NCBI RefSeq assembly: GCF_012641275.1
Contig: NZ_JABAIA010000003.1
Span: 930,001-994,000, forward strand
Direction: 5' to 3'
DNA length: 64,000 nucleotides
Source of the DNA: Chitinophaga varians
GTDB taxonomy: Bacteria > Bacteroidota > Bacteroidia > Chitinophagales > Chitinophagaceae
The notes below the pieces were generated by a model. The model had not been told where the DNA came from and ran no database searches. It worked only from the letters and a program-made list of their open reading frames with translations. Within the stretch, counting starts at the first letter, position 1. Every line of letters starts with the position of its first letter. The position numbers and the translations under genes were made by a program. Shown piece after piece: positions 1 through 14,800 of this stretch.

Positions 1-2800
1 GAAGACGCATTGGGTAAAATGTACACGCGGCAGGGAGGCTTCATTGAGCAGGCCGATGAATTTGATCCGCTGTTTTTCGGCATTTCACCGCGGGAAGCTG
101 CCGGTATGGACCCGCAGCAGCGGCTGTTGCTGGAAACATGCTGGGAAGCGCTGGAGCATGCGGGGATTCGTCCGTCCGGATTAAGGGGCAGTGACAGTGG
201 TGTTTTTATAGGTCTGGGAACAGATGATTATCAAAGGCTCGTTGCTGCTAATAATGGCACAGCCCAGGTAGAAGACGCATTTGGTGGCCTTGGCGTGGAA
301 AGAAGCATTGCCGCTGGCAGGATTGCCTATGTGCTGGACTTTCACGGCCCTGTGATGCAGTTGGACACCGCCTGTTCGTCTTCACTGCTGAGCGTACACC
401 AGGCATGCTTAAGCCTGTTGCAGGGTGAGTGCTCGCTGGCCCTTGCCGGCGGCGTGAACCTGATGCTGACGCCCGATACGACTATTAAACTATGCAGGTT
501 AAAAGCATTGTCGCCTGCCGGACTGTGTAAATCCTTTGATGACAGCGCGGACGGCTATGTGAGGGGAGAAGGCGCAGGCGTGGTGGTATTAAAACGGTTG
601 AGTGATGCCTTGGCCAACGGAGATAATATCCTGGCGGTGATTGACGGGTCCGCGGTGAACCATGACGGGTTGAGCAACGGCCTTACTGCGCCGAACGGGC
701 TGGCACAGCAGCAGCTGATTGAAAAAGCACTGCGGCAGGCTGGTGTAGACAGTGATATGGTGCAGTATGTGGAAACACATGGCACCGGTACCCGCCTGGG
801 TGACCCTGTGGAAGTACAGGCGTTAAACGCGGTGTATGGACATCGCCGTTCAGCTGACCGTCCGCTGTTGATCGGCACGGTCAAAACCAATATCGGGCAT
901 CTGGAAGCGGCGGCTGGTATCGCTGGCTTTATCAAAACGGTACTCTGCCTGCAACACCGGGAAATTCCCGCCAACCTTAATTTTCATACGCCCAACAGGT
1001 TCATCCCCTGGAAAGATATGGCGGTGAAGGTGGTTGACCGGTTAACGCCCTGGCCGGCTGATACCGGGAAAAGGCGGGCAGCTGTCAGCTCGTTCGGCTT
1101 AAGTGGCACCAACGTGCACGTTATCCTGGAAGAAGCACCTGTAATAGCAACAACAGCAGCACAACATGCTGAAACATTGCTGCCTTCCTACCCGCTGTTG
1201 TTGTCCGCCAAAACACCGGAAGCGCTGCGGGCGCTCGCAGAACAATACCTTCATTATGATTGCTCCGCGGTTTCCTTAGCAGACGTGGCTTACAGTGCTG
1301 CTGTAACGCGCGATCATTTTCAATATCGTTTGGCCTTTCCTGTTAGTACGACGCAGGATATCTGCCAATACCTGCAGGCATATACCGGCGACACCTTCGC
1401 AGAGGACCTGCGGCAGGGTATGGTGCCGGCGCAGAAAGGGCAGCTGGTGTGGCTTTTCACCGGCGGTGGATCGCAGTACTGGAACATGGGAAAAGAATTG
1501 TATGCGTCCAGTGTGGTATTTAGAAATGTGATAGACCACTGTGACGCCTATCTGAAAACACGCTGGGATTTTTCTCTTACAACACTGCTCTATGAAATGA
1601 AGATGGAAGCGGCCAATGAGCTGCTGCTGCAAATGACCTATTTCCAGCCGGCAATATTTGCCATCTCCTGTGCATTGGCAGAGGTATGGAGGTCCTGGGG
1701 CATTGTTCCCGCTATTGTTGCAGGACATAGCGTGGGAGAATACGCTGCGGCCTATGTGGCCGGGGTATTCAGCCTGGATGACGGATTGACGCTGGTGACC
1801 GAAAGAGCGCGGCTGATGCAGGCTGTTGAAGAGCCGGGGGCGATGGCGACGGTGTTTGCACCAGCCACACTGGTAGCGGAAATGATACGGCCATATGAAG
1901 GGCTGTCTGTTGCGGCGATCAATGGCCCGGAACTGACGGTTATCTCCGGAAGAACAGCAGAGGTAAGGGAAGTGCTAAGATCGCTGGAGCAGGCCGGTAT
2001 TAACGGCCGGGAGCTGCTGATCGCACAGGCCTCCCATTCTCCCCTGATGAAGCCGGCGCGCGATGCATTTCAAAGTACAGCGGCCAGTATCCGGTACCAT
2101 AAACCGGTATTGCAGCTGGTGTCCAATATCACCGGCGAAGTGACGACTGATGAAGTGACCAGGGCATCCTATTGGTGCGACCATATTTTGTTGCCGGTCA
2201 ATTTCCACAAAAGCATGAAAACCATCAAAGAGTTGGGGGGAGAAGTGATGATGGAGCTGGGGCCTCATCCCAATCTTTTATCAATGGTGCAACTGACAGC
2301 AGCTTATGATGAAGACTGTCTGTTGCCCGCCATGCAACGCGGACAATCTTCCTGGAGCACCATGCTGAAAAGCTTATTGGCGCTGTACGTAAAAGGCTTT
2401 CCGGTAAAATGGGACCGGTTCTACGGTCACGGTCTGCACCGGAAAGTACCCTTGCCCGTTTATGCCTTCCAGCGGCAGCGCTATTGGATAGAACAACATG
2501 AACCCACACAACATTTACCTTCTCAGAATACCATAAAGCATCCGGTTATGACCAACAATACAGCACATAATAACACAGCGGATATACGCGGGTATCTTGC
2601 CGAAGTATTTGGCCAGCTATTGAAGATATCTCCTGATAAAATTAATATTCATACCCGTTTCCTCGAGCTGGGAGCCGATTCCCTGACATTGGCCACCGCC
2701 GTACGGAGGATAGAAAAAAAATACGGGCTCAATTTCTCGATCCGGCAGCTGTTTGAAGAGGTGAACACCCTCGATCTGATGGCTCAATACGTCGTGAAAC
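1..2800 (+). other. PKS part of the synthetase: KS-AT-ACP
   Basis: The KS has its active-site Cys in DTACSSS (Cys codon 373-375) and its two histidines in HGTGT (from 778) and NIGHLEAAAG (His codon 898-900). About 60 N-terminal residues of the KS are missing upstream. The AT has nucleophile Ser in GHSVGE (Ser codon 1729-1731). At the usual HAFH position for malonyl selectivity it reads QASH, so extender choice cannot be read with confidence, though malonyl is most likely. The ACP serine is in LGADSL (2680-2682). No KR, DH or ER follows, so the beta-keto group is left for the adjacent aminotransferase. Confidence 0.93.
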
Positions 2801-5800
2801 ATGGCACTTATACGGCACCGGTTGTGGAAACGCCGGCAATACCTCCGGTGGAGGAAATTATTGTTCCTCCTGCAGCCCCTCCGGTGGCGGAAAATGGCGT
2901 TAAAGAAGCCGCTGCTGTCAGCCCCGATTATTACTCGCTGGTACAGCATCAGTTGACGGTCATGGAACGCCAGTTGCAGGTGTTTACCCATCAGCCGCCT
3001 GCAACAGCGCACACCAATGGAGCGCCTCCCGCAAAGCAACACACGAATGGCCTGCCATCCGCAACACAGCATACTAACGGGGCGCCACCTGTAAAGCCGC
3101 ATACTAACGGGGTGCCGCCGGCGAAGCCCTATACAAACGGACTGCCGCACACGAATGGTGACCATAAAGCTACACCTCATGCAGATGATGTGGCGATACT
3201 GGACGCCATTGTAAAATCCGCTCCTGCTGAAAAAAGCAAAACCCCCAAACAACGGGCGTCTATTTTTCCGAAGATAGAAACCACGCCGGGGCAGACAGGA
3301 TTTTCCGCAGCGCAGCAGGCTTACCTGGACGATTTTATCAGCCGCTACATACAAAAAACAAAAACGTCCAAAGCGCTTACGCAACAGTATCGCCCTGTTT
3401 TGGCCGATAACCGTGCATCCGCGGGGTTCCGTTTTTCGACTAAGGAAATTTTGTATCCCATACAGGCAGCTTCTTCTGACGGAGCAAGACTAACGGATGT
3501 TGATGGCAACAGCTATGTGGACCTCGCCATGGGGTTTGGCGTAGATCTGCTGGGGCACAGCCCCAAAGTCATAAAAACAGCCTTACAGCAGCAACTGGAA
3601 CGTGGCTATCAGCTGGGGCCTCAGACGCCACTGGCCGGCCAGGTGGCCACACTGGTGACATCGCTTACCGGCATGGAACGGGTAAGCTTTCATAACTCCG
3701 GTACGGAAGCGGTCATGACAGCGATAAGGCTGGCACGTACTGTTACAGGGAGAAATAAGATCGCCGTATTTACAGGTTCTTATCACGGGCATTTCGACGG
3801 TACCCTGGCCGTGCCGGAAGATGCAGCGGCAGCGCATACCGGCGTCCCCATTGCACCGGGCATCCTGCAGAATATGATAGCAGATGTGCTGGTGTTCGAC
3901 TATACGAATCCTGGCGTGGTAAAACAAATACAGGCGCATGCACATGAACTTGCTGCAGTGCTGGTAGAACCGGTACAGAGCCGTCGTCCCGGCTATCAGC
4001 CGAAGGCGCTGCTGCAGGAACTGCGTGACATGACACGGGCCGAAGATATTGTACTGATCTTTGATGAGATGATTACCGGCTTCCGCATTCACCCGGGCGG
4101 AGCACAGGCACATTTCGGGATAAGGGCAGATCTGGCCACTTACGGCAAGATCGCAGGCGGTGGCCTGCCAATAGGCGTCATCGCGGGAAGCGCGAGGCAT
4201 ATGAGCGCGCTGGATGGTGGCATGTGGGAGTATGGAGATGCTTCCTATCCACAGGCCGACACCACGTTTTTTGCGGGCACGTTTTGCAAACATCCGTTAA
4301 GTATGACCGCCTCGCTGGCGCTGCTGCAGGAACTGGAACGGAGAGGCCCCGCCTTGCAGGAGCAGTTGAATGCCCGTACCACCCGGCTGGTAAATGATAT
4401 CCGTTCTTTCTTTGAAGAAAACAATGTGCCCATCCAGGTAAACAATTTTGGCTCCCTGTTCTACTTCACCATCACCAGTAATATGGACCTTTTCTTCTAT
4501 CACCTGGTAGAGAAAGGAGTGTATGTCTGGGAAGGAAGGACCTGTTTCCTGTCAGATGCCCATACCGACGAAGACGTTGATTTCATTGCAAAAGCAATCA
4601 AAGAAAGCATCCGGGATTTACAACATGCCGGTTTTTTACCAACGCCTGCCGCCGATAAATTGAAGCCTGCCTCTTCCCGTATACCCCTGTCCTTTAGCCA
4701 GGAAGGGCTGTGGTTCATAGACCAGCTGGAAGGCAGCGTCCAGTATCATGTGCCCATCGTTTTAAAACTCGCGGGAACACCGGATGTCCATGCCCTGGCC
4801 TATGCACTGAAGGAGGAAGTACGCCGGCATGAAGTATTGCGGCTGGTAGTCCGGCAATCGGAAGATAAAGAGGGCGGAGTGTACCAGCAACTGCTGGACG
4901 CGGAACCGTGGGAAATGACAACCACCGTGTACAACGGGGAACCGCAGGCTTTACAGGAACATATAACCGGTTTGGTGAACGCTCCGTTTGATCTTTCCCG
5001 TGATTACATGTTAAGGGCCCGGCTGGTCCGGTTGTCTTCCGGGGAACACGTCCTGGTCCTGGTATTCCATCACATCGCGTTTGATGGATTATCGTCCCAT
5101 ATCTTTTTACAGGAGTTCTCTGAACTGTATTCGGCTTACACAGAAAGACGTACGCCCAAACTGGCGCTGCTGCAAATGCAATATGCAGACTATGCCATAT
5201 GGCAGCGGACCTATCTTTCAGGGGACTTACTGGACAAACAGCTGACTTACTGGAAGGACAAGCTGAGTGGCGTGTCGCCCCTGAACCTGCCTGTTGATTA
5301 TCCTCGCTCGTCTGTCAGAAGCACACGAGGGGCAGTGATACCTTTTCGTGTTGATAAAACACTGACAGGACAGTTACAGCAACTAAGCCGGCAACAGGGT
5401 ACTACCTTGTACATGACCATGTTGACAGCTTTTAAGGTACTCCTATCCCGCTACAGCGGCCAGGAAGATATCTGTGTGGGAGGACCGTTGGCCGACAGGC
5501 CTATGCAGGAGCTGGAGGGACTGATCGGGTTCTTTATCAATGCACTGCCCCTGCGCAGTAATTTAAGCAATAATCCTTCGTTCACATCGCTGTTGCAGCA
5601 GGTGAAGCTGACCATACTGGATGCCTATGATCACCAGGAAGCTCCGTTTGAGAAAGTGGTACAAGCCGTGGCGGGTGACAGGGATGCGAGCAGGAACCCG
5701 CTGTTCCAGGTGTTGTTTGGATTGGAAAGCGTACCCGAAGTGCTCGATGTGCGTTTGAACGGGGTGGAGTTGTCACAGATGCCCCTTGAAGACACCACTT

Positions 5801-8800
5801 CCCAGTTTGAAATCACAATTTCCATGTATGAGAAGGCCGGGGGACTGGCCGGTACTGTTTCCTACAGTACGGACCTGTTCCGGGAAGAGACCATTGAACG
5901 TATGATGGTGCATTATGAAGCACTGTTGTGTTCCATTGTGAAAAGTCCCGAGGTTGGAATAGGCGCTTTATCGATGCTGAGCGCTGAAGAAGAAGAACAG
6001 TTGCTCATCACTTTTAATAAAACCACGGTAGCACAGCCCAAAGATAAGACGGTCATCGATTTATTTGAGGAACAGGTAAAGCGCGTGCCGGATGCTGTTG
6101 CAGTCGTGTTCAGAGAGCGGAAATTCAGTTATCGGGAACTGGACGCGGCGTCAAACCAGCTGGCGCATTACCTGGTCAGTAAAGGTGTAAAGCCTGACAG
6201 CCTGGTGCCGATTTGTATAGAACGCTCTTTTGAAATGATGGTAGGGATACTGGGCATTCTTAAAGCAGGAGGCGCCTATGTGCCCATTGAACCGGATTCC
6301 CCGCAGGACCGTATCGCTTATATACTAAACGACACAGGCGCTGTGGTGCTGGTAAGCGCTGGTACACGGGTATTGACGGTAGCGCCGTCAGTTACCATCA
6401 TCAACCTGGATAAAGACCAGGACCAGATAAGCGCATACCCGGACACGCCACTGGCCCGTATTGCATCCCCGGATAATCTGGCCTATGTGATATACACGTC
6501 CGGCAGTACCGGCATGCCCAAAGGCGTATTGATTGAACACAGCAATCTATTAAACTATTTATTGAACGGCCAATGCCATTATATCCGTGAAGGTGGTAAT
6601 AAGGCCGGCAGTTTCATGCACCTGCCCTATAGCTTCGATGCGTCTGTGACAGGGATATTCATGCCTTTGCTCCGGGGTAAATTTATAGTGATCAGCAGCG
6701 GGCAGGGAGTGAGCATATTTGAAGATGACCAGCTGTGGAAATATGCCCCCTATGATTTTATAAAACTGACACCCGGGCATTTGCCATTATTGGAATCCGC
6801 CATGATGGCTTCTCCGGGTCGGCATTTGACAGATATACTGGTATTAGGCGGAGAGGCGCTACACCCCGTTAATATCCGGTATTGGATTGAGCATCGTCAT
6901 GATGTGATGATGGTAAATGAATATGGCCCTACAGAAGGCACCGTTGGTTGCAGTACCTATTGGTTTAATACCCTGGGAGATATTTTAACAGGAAGCAACG
7001 GCATATCCATCGGAAAACCGCTGGACAATGTAACGTTATACATATTAGGCCCAAACCGGGAAATGCTGCCCGTAGGCGTAGTTGGAGAGATTTGCATCGG
7101 AGGGGCAGGGGTGGCCAGAGGCTATTTAAACCGGCCGGAGCTGACAGCCGGTAAATTTATACCAGACCCTTTCAGCCCTGAAAAAGGCGACAGGCTTTAC
7201 AGGACAGGGGACCTGGGAAGATGGTTGCCGGACGGCACTATCGAATACCTGGGCAGAACAGACAACCAGATCAAGGTCCGCGGCTACCGGGTAGAGTTAG
7301 GCGAAATAGAAAGTGTGATGGAAGGGTGCGCACTGGTCAGACAGGCAGTTATACTGGCCCGGAAAAGTGACGACGGTCCTGATACCGGTTTCCAGTTGAT
7401 CGGTTATGTCGTTCCGGCCGGAGCGTTCGACCGTGAGGGGATTTTAGCTTATATGAAGGAAAAACTGCCGGAATATATGTTGCCATCGTTGCTGGTGGCG
7501 TTGGATGCCCTGCCGTTGACGTCAAACGGGAAAGTCGACAGGGCCGCTTTAGCTGATCCTAACAGGGCGGCGCTGCTGACAAACGAGCAGGTGGCGCCGC
7601 GTAATAAGCTCGAACAGAAACTGGCAGATATCTGGTGTGAATTATTAAAGATAGAAGAGGTTGGCATATACGACAGCTTCTTTGAGCTGGGCGGTCACTC
7701 ATTGTTGGTGGTACGCCTGATTTCAGCTATACGTAAAGAACTGGGGGTGGAGATATCCATCAATGAAGCGTTTGACAATCCTACCATCAGCGCTTTGTCT
7801 GCGTTGCTAGGCCAGCCGGAAGAGGAAGATACCGTACCGGCGGCAACCCATTATGAAGAAGCGGCGGGCATTCCGTTATCGTATAGCCAGGAACGTTTGT
7901 GGTTTATTGACCACCTGGAAGGAAGTGTACAGTATCATTTGCCATGCGCGCTAAGGTTGAAGGGGAAGCTTAACAGAGAAGCCCTGGCGTACGCGTTACA
8001 GTCCATCGTAAACCGGCATGCATCACTTCGGACGGTCATCATGGAAGAAGACGGTCAGGCCCGTCAGCATATACAGGATAAAGACAATTGGCAGTTGACC
8101 GTAACGGATAATGAAGCTTACAGGAGAAATGATACGGCCCTGAAGGCGTATATCCAGTCGTTAATGGTGAAACCGTTTGACCTGTCGCGGGATTATATGC
8201 TGCGGGCGCAGTTAATAGTACTGAACGACGAAGAACATGTACTGGCATTGACGATGCATCATATAGCGGCAGATGGCTGGTCTGTTGGGATTATTATAAG
8301 GGAATTAGGTGAATTATATGCCTCTTATGTAACCGGGCGGACGTTGCAACTACCCGTACTGTATACCAGTTATGCCGATTATGCGATCTGGCAGCGGAAT
8401 TATTTATCCGGCACATTACTGGATGAAAAACTGGCTTATTGGAAAAATAAATTGACCGGCGTGGCAACGTTGGAGTTGCCCACCGATTTTATACGCCCGG
8501 CAACCCGCAGCACGCGTGGTGCAAGCCTTCCTTTCAGCTTAAACAGGAAGTTGTCGGCGCAACTGCTGACGTTCTCCCGGCAGGAAGGAGCCACGCTGTT
8601 TATGACTTTGCTGTCGGCCTTTAAAGTGTTGTTATATCGTTATAGTGGCCAGACTGATATCTGTGTGGGCAGCCCGATAGCAGGAAGAACGCGGCAGGAG
8701 CAGGAAGGGCTGGTGGGGATATTTATCAATATGCTGTCCCTGCGAAGTGATTTGAGCAATAACCCCTCCTTTGTATCGCTGTTACAGCAAGTGAAACAAA

Positions 8801-11800
8801 CCACCCTGGAAGCTTATAACCACCAGGAAATACCGTTTGAAAAAGTGGTGGAGGCCGTGACAAAAGAGCGCAACCTCAGCAGAAGCCCTCTGTTCCAGGT
8901 GATCTTTGGACTGGAGAATGTGCCTGAAACGCCTGTATTTCACCTCGGGGAATTAGCATTGTCGCAGATGGAGCTGGAGGATACTACCGCCCAGTTTGAT
9001 TTAAGCTTTTCCATGAATGAAGGTGCTGATGGCTTAACAGGAACGGTATCATGGTGTACGGACCTGTTCAGTGCGGAAACGATAAAACGTATGCTGGGGC
9101 ATTTCGAAGTGTTGTTAAGCGCCATTGTAAAAAGCCCCAGGGCAAAAATAGGCTCTTTGCCGATGTTGGCCGGGGAAGAAGCGCAACAGTTGCTGCTTGG
9201 CTTTAATGACACTGCTGTAGCCTATCCCAAAGATAAGACGCTCACAGACCTGTTTGCTGACCAGGTGGCACGTACGCCAGATGCAATTGCGGTACAGTTC
9301 CGGGATGCTGCACTAACGTATCGTGAACTGGATGTACGCACCAGTCAACTGGCTTATTACCTGCGCAGTAAAGGTGTCGGTACAGAAACACTGGTTCCCG
9401 TTTATACAGAACGCTCTTTTGAAATGATCGTCGCGATATTGGGCATCCTGAAAGCAGGAGGAGCTTACGTGCCCGTTGATCCGGCGTATCCGTCAGAACG
9501 GATCAGTTATATGCTGAAAGACACCGGTGCAGCCATATTGTTAACACATACCGCGCCTGTATCGTTAACCGGAATACTGCCGGACGACATGCAGGTCATT
9601 TCGCTGGATGAAGCGTGGGATGACATTGTCCAACAGCCGGTAATCCTCACCGGTTCAGGTTTACAGCCACATCACCTGGCTTATGTGATCTATACATCAG
9701 GCTCTACGGGATTACCGAAAGGGGTGATGAACGAGCATGGCGGTATTGTGAACAGGCTGTTGTGGATGCAGGATTATTTTAAGCTTGACAGCAGTGACGC
9801 CGTATTACAGAAAACGACTTTCTGCTTTGACGTGTCCGTATGGGAGTTGTTCTGGCCATTGATAACAGGAGCAAGGCTTGTTTTTGCGTTGCCCGGAGAA
9901 CAGAAGGATGTTGACTATTTAAGTAAAACAATAGCAGCGCACCGGATCACAACAATACATTTTGTACCGTCGATGTTAAACGTGTTCCTGGAGAGTATTT
10001 CAGCGGGAGATTGCGGAAGCCTGCGCAGGGTCATCTGCAGCGGAGAGGCTTTGCACCCGCAGCAGGTATCGCACTTCAGGAAGAAGTTGTCTTCAGCAGA
10101 GCTGTACAATTTATACGGCCCTACAGAAGCCGCAATTGACGTAAGTTACTGGCATGCGCCGAAGCATGGTGGGGACATAAAAGTAGTACCTATCGGGAAA
10201 CCGGTGGCCAATACTCAGCTTTATATTTTAGATCCGTCAGGTAACATAGCGCCGTTGGGAGTGCCCGGGGAATTGCACATTGGCGGTGTGCAGGTGGCCC
10301 GTGGTTATCTGAATCGCGCGGAACTGACCGCAGAAAAATTTGTGGCAGACCCGTTTGTCAAAGGGACCGGAGGGCGGCTGTATAAAACAGGAGATATCTG
10401 TAAATGGCTGCCTGACGGCAATATCGCCTATATCGGCCGGGCAGACGACCAGGTGAAGGTCCGTGGCTACCGTATAGAATTGGGCGAAATAGAAACAGTA
10501 CTGGAGAAAAGCGGCCTCGTGAAGGAAGCCGTTGTGGTAGTAAAGGGTGATAAAGACACACACCGGCAACTGGTGGGGTATGTTGTGCCCACAGGTACTT
10601 TCAACAGGGAAGCGATCGTTGCTTATCTGAGGGACAAGCTGCCGGAATACATGGTGCCTGCCATGCTGGTGGCACTGGAGAAAATACCGCTTACCGCCAA
10701 TGGTAAGGCCGACAAAAAGGCGTTGCCGGTACCCGGCGCGGATGAGTTGCTGGTAAATGAATATGTAGCTCCCCTTAGCGAAGCAGAGCAGGTGTTGGCA
10801 GGTATCTGGCAGCAGCTGCTGGGCGTGGAACGGGTAGGGATACACGATAATTTCTTTGAACTGGGAGGTGATTCCATCATTACCATACAGGTAATAAGCC
10901 GGGCTAAACGCGCCGGATATGAGATGCGGCCCAAAGACCTGTTCACGCACCAGACAGTAGGGCGCCTCGCCGCTATGCTGGCGGTACAACAGGGTGGCAG
11001 TATCACCGGTGAACAAGGGCTGCTGACAGGAGACAGCGGGTTGCTGCCTTTTCAGCAACGGTATTTTGAACAGGCGGGTAAAACAATATCCCATTTTAAC
11101 CAGGGGGTAATACTGGAGATAGATAAAACCGTAGATGCGGGTACGTTATCCGCGGCTATTACACAATTAGTACGTTATCATGATGCATTGCGCTTTGTAT
11201 ATGTTCATGGCAACGATGGCTGGAAACAGGAATATGGTAATGATGAAGGCGGGCTGGAAATAGTGGACCTGCAATCCATCGCTGTTGATGAGTTGACCGG
11301 CAAGCTCGAACTATATGGAAACGCCTGTCACCGGCAGCTGGACATTACAAAAGGACGGCTGATGCACGCCACATTTTTGTTAATGCCTGAAGGGCAGCCC
11401 AACCGGCTGTTGCTGGCCATTCATCACCTGGCCATAGACGGCGTTTCGTGGCGTATCCTGCTCAGTGACCTGGAATTGTTATTGGAGCATGACCGGCATA
11501 AACCAGCGGATGAAGTACTGGGGCCTAAAGGTACATCATACCGGCAATGGTACCAGGCACTGGCCGAATATGCGCAATCCCCCCGCTTGCTGGACCAACA
11601 GCCTTACTGGGAGCAAATAGTACACGGGTATGTGCCTTTAAGGGCTGATCATGCCTGGAATGGTGAGGTAACCATGGCGGATATACGCAGCTATAAGGTG
11701 AAACTGGATGCTGCGCAAACCCGGCGGCTGTTGCAGAACGCACCGCGTGCGTACCATACTGAAATCAACGATATCCTGTTATGCGCGTTGGCCCTTACTT

Positions 11801-14800
11801 TGTCGGCATGGAATGGTAACACCTATGTGAATATCGGCCTGGAAGGCCATGGCAGGGAAGATGTACAGCCCGGAACAGACCTTGGCCGTACCGTAGGCTG
11901 GTTCACCAGTTTATACCCGGTGCGGCTGAAAGCGGAAGCCGGTCAGCCGGAAGGAGCGGCATTAAAATCTGTAAAAGAACAATTAAGACGGGTACCGGAT
12001 AAAGGCATCGGGTATGGCGTATTGAAATATATCAGTAAAGCAGCTGCCTTACAGGGTCAAGATGCCTGGGATATTGTATTCAACTACCTGGGGCAACTGG
12101 ACCATGTCGTGGACAACGGAGCATATGTCCGCGGTGCTGCGGAACTGCCCGGTACAGCCATAGCGCCGGATTTCCCGATGGCGGAAAAACTGTCTGTCAA
12201 CGGTATCGTACAGCATGGTGAATTGATATTTGAATGGGGATATAGCAGCAAACATTACGATGAGTCAGGCATAACCGCCCTGGCAGAGCAGTACCTGGCG
12301 CAGCTGGAATCGCTGATTACGCACTGCGTGGCACAGGATGTGCCTTCATTTACGCCGTCAGATTATGACCTGGGAGGAATCATCAGCAATGAGGAACTGG
12401 ACAGCTTTTTGGACGCTCCGTATAAAGATGCTGCGAGACGTACACAGGTAGCTGGTTTATACCGGCTCAGCAGTCTGCAGGAAGGGATATTGTTCCATGG
12501 GCTGTATGATAATCAGAGTACGGCTTATATGGAACAGATCAGCTGCGACCTTACGGATTTGAGAGAGGACATATTCCGGCAAAGCTGGGACCACCTCTTA
12601 CAACAACACAGCATACTGCGCAGCTGCTTTTACTATGATGAATTTGCGGTGCCGGTACAATGTGTGTACCATGAGGTAACGTTGCCGGTAACACTGCTGG
12701 ACTACCGGGGCCTGACTGAAGCTGAACAGCAACTGGCCCTGAAGGAATATGAAGCGGCAGACCTGAGCCGCGGCTTCGATTTCAGTACTGCCCCCCTGAT
12801 GCGCATCGCCCTGATACGCCTGAAAGACAATCACTACAGGATGCTGTGGACATTCCATCATATTTTGTTTGATGGATGGTCTTTGGCTGTTTTAATGGAA
12901 ACGCTGTTAAATACCTATGAGTTGCTCGCAGCAGAAAAAGCAGTGCCGGCGCCAACAGTGGACCATTACTGGGATTATGTCCGGTACCTGGGTCAATCTG
13001 ATAAGGAGCGGGCGACTGCCTATTGGAAAAATTATTTGCAGGATGTAGAGGAAGGCAGCCTGTTGCCTTTTATCGGCCTTGCTGCTGAAAGAACAAAAGG
13101 AACGGGAATACAGCAAGCGACATCACTGTTACTGGATACTGTTGCCACGGGCAACATAACCCGTTATGTGCAGCAACACCGTATTACCATAAATACCCTG
13201 ATGCAGGGCGTGTGGGCATACCTGTTATACCGTTATACCGGCAGAAAGGACGTGGTGTACGGGGTGACAGTGTCCGGCCGGCCGGAAGATTTGCCGGGAG
13301 TAGAACAAAGAGTGGGCCTGTATATCAATACGCTGCCGTTATACGCACGGATAGATGAAAACAGTCATATTGCAGCATGGTTACAGGAAGTGCAGACGGG
13401 GCAGTTGCAAAGCCGCGAATATCAGTATCTCGGACTGGATATTATCCAGCGGAATGCGGGCATTTCGGGCGACCTGTTTGATAGTCTGCTGGTATTTGAG
13501 AACTTCCCGGTGAGCAAAGTCATTACCTCACATACATGGCAATTGCAGATAGATAATATCGTGGTGCGGGAGCAGACCAACTATCCATTGGATATTGTTA
13601 TAGGAGCAGCGGAGGAAATAAATATTCAGTTTAATTATAATTCAACAATATTACCTGCCACTTATGTCAACGCGATAACAAAACATTTTGAGCAGGTGCT
13701 GTTGCAGGTAGCGGATAATAGCAGTGCTACATGGCAGGATATTGAATTGTTGACGGCCGGTGAAAAGAAACAGTTGCTGGAAACCTTTAATGACACGGCT
13801 GTTGCTTATCCTGCGGATAAAACAGTGACGACCCTGTTCAGGGAACAAGTGCAATTATCTCCGGATAAAGTGGCCATTACTTTTGGCGACCGGCAGCTTA
13901 CCTACCGCGAACTGGACGAACGTTCCAACCAGGTAGTAGCGTACTTGGCCGCCAATGGTTGTGCGACCGGCCGTAATATCGCGCTGCTGGCCTATCGTAG
14001 CCCCGAAATGCTGATAGGTATATGGGGTATCCTGAAAAGCGGCAATGCCTATGTGCCCCTTCATACGACCTATCCGCCGGCACGCCTGCAACTGATGGCG
14101 GCAGATGCGGACATATCCTACGTACTGTACACAGACAGTTCATTGTATGCCGCATCGGGTCTGGAGGCACATCTTACAGGGCTGGACATAGCAGCCGCTG
14201 AAGATTATCCGGCGCTCCCTGTTGCATTACAAGGCTCTGCAGACGATCGCGTATACGTCATGTATACTTCCGGTACTACCGGCCAGCCTAAAGGCATCGC
14301 TGTGAGCCACAGGAATATTGTGAAGCTGGTATATGACCCGGGCGATATTGCGATTATGCCTGACGACCGGGTATTGCAATGGTCTAATTACGCATTTGAC
14401 GGCTCTACCTACGATATATATGGCGCTTTACTGTGCGGGGCTACGCTTTGCCTGGTAGATGAAGATACCGCTTCAGATGTATTTGCGCTTTCAGACATCA
14501 TCACCCGACAGCAGATAACCGTTTGTTTCCTGACCACGGCACTCTTTAATAATTTCGTTGATAGCTGTATTGATGGATTAAAACCCTTAAGAAAGTTATT
14601 GTTCGGTGGAGAGAAGGCGTCTGGCTGGCATATAAAGAAAGCATTTTCCTTACTGGGCCCTGGCAGGTTAGTGCATGTGTATGGTCCAACGGAAACAACA
14701 GTATACGCCACCTCATATCCTGTCAATACAATAACGGAGGGAATGCCCGTGCCCATCGGCCGTCCGCTGGCAAATACAAAGGCATTGGTACTGGATGAAC

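Noticed and set aside
3010..3159. CRISPR-like array from the regular 30-bp repeats
   Set aside because: The units are directly adjacent with no spacers, keep the coding frame and encode a protein linker.
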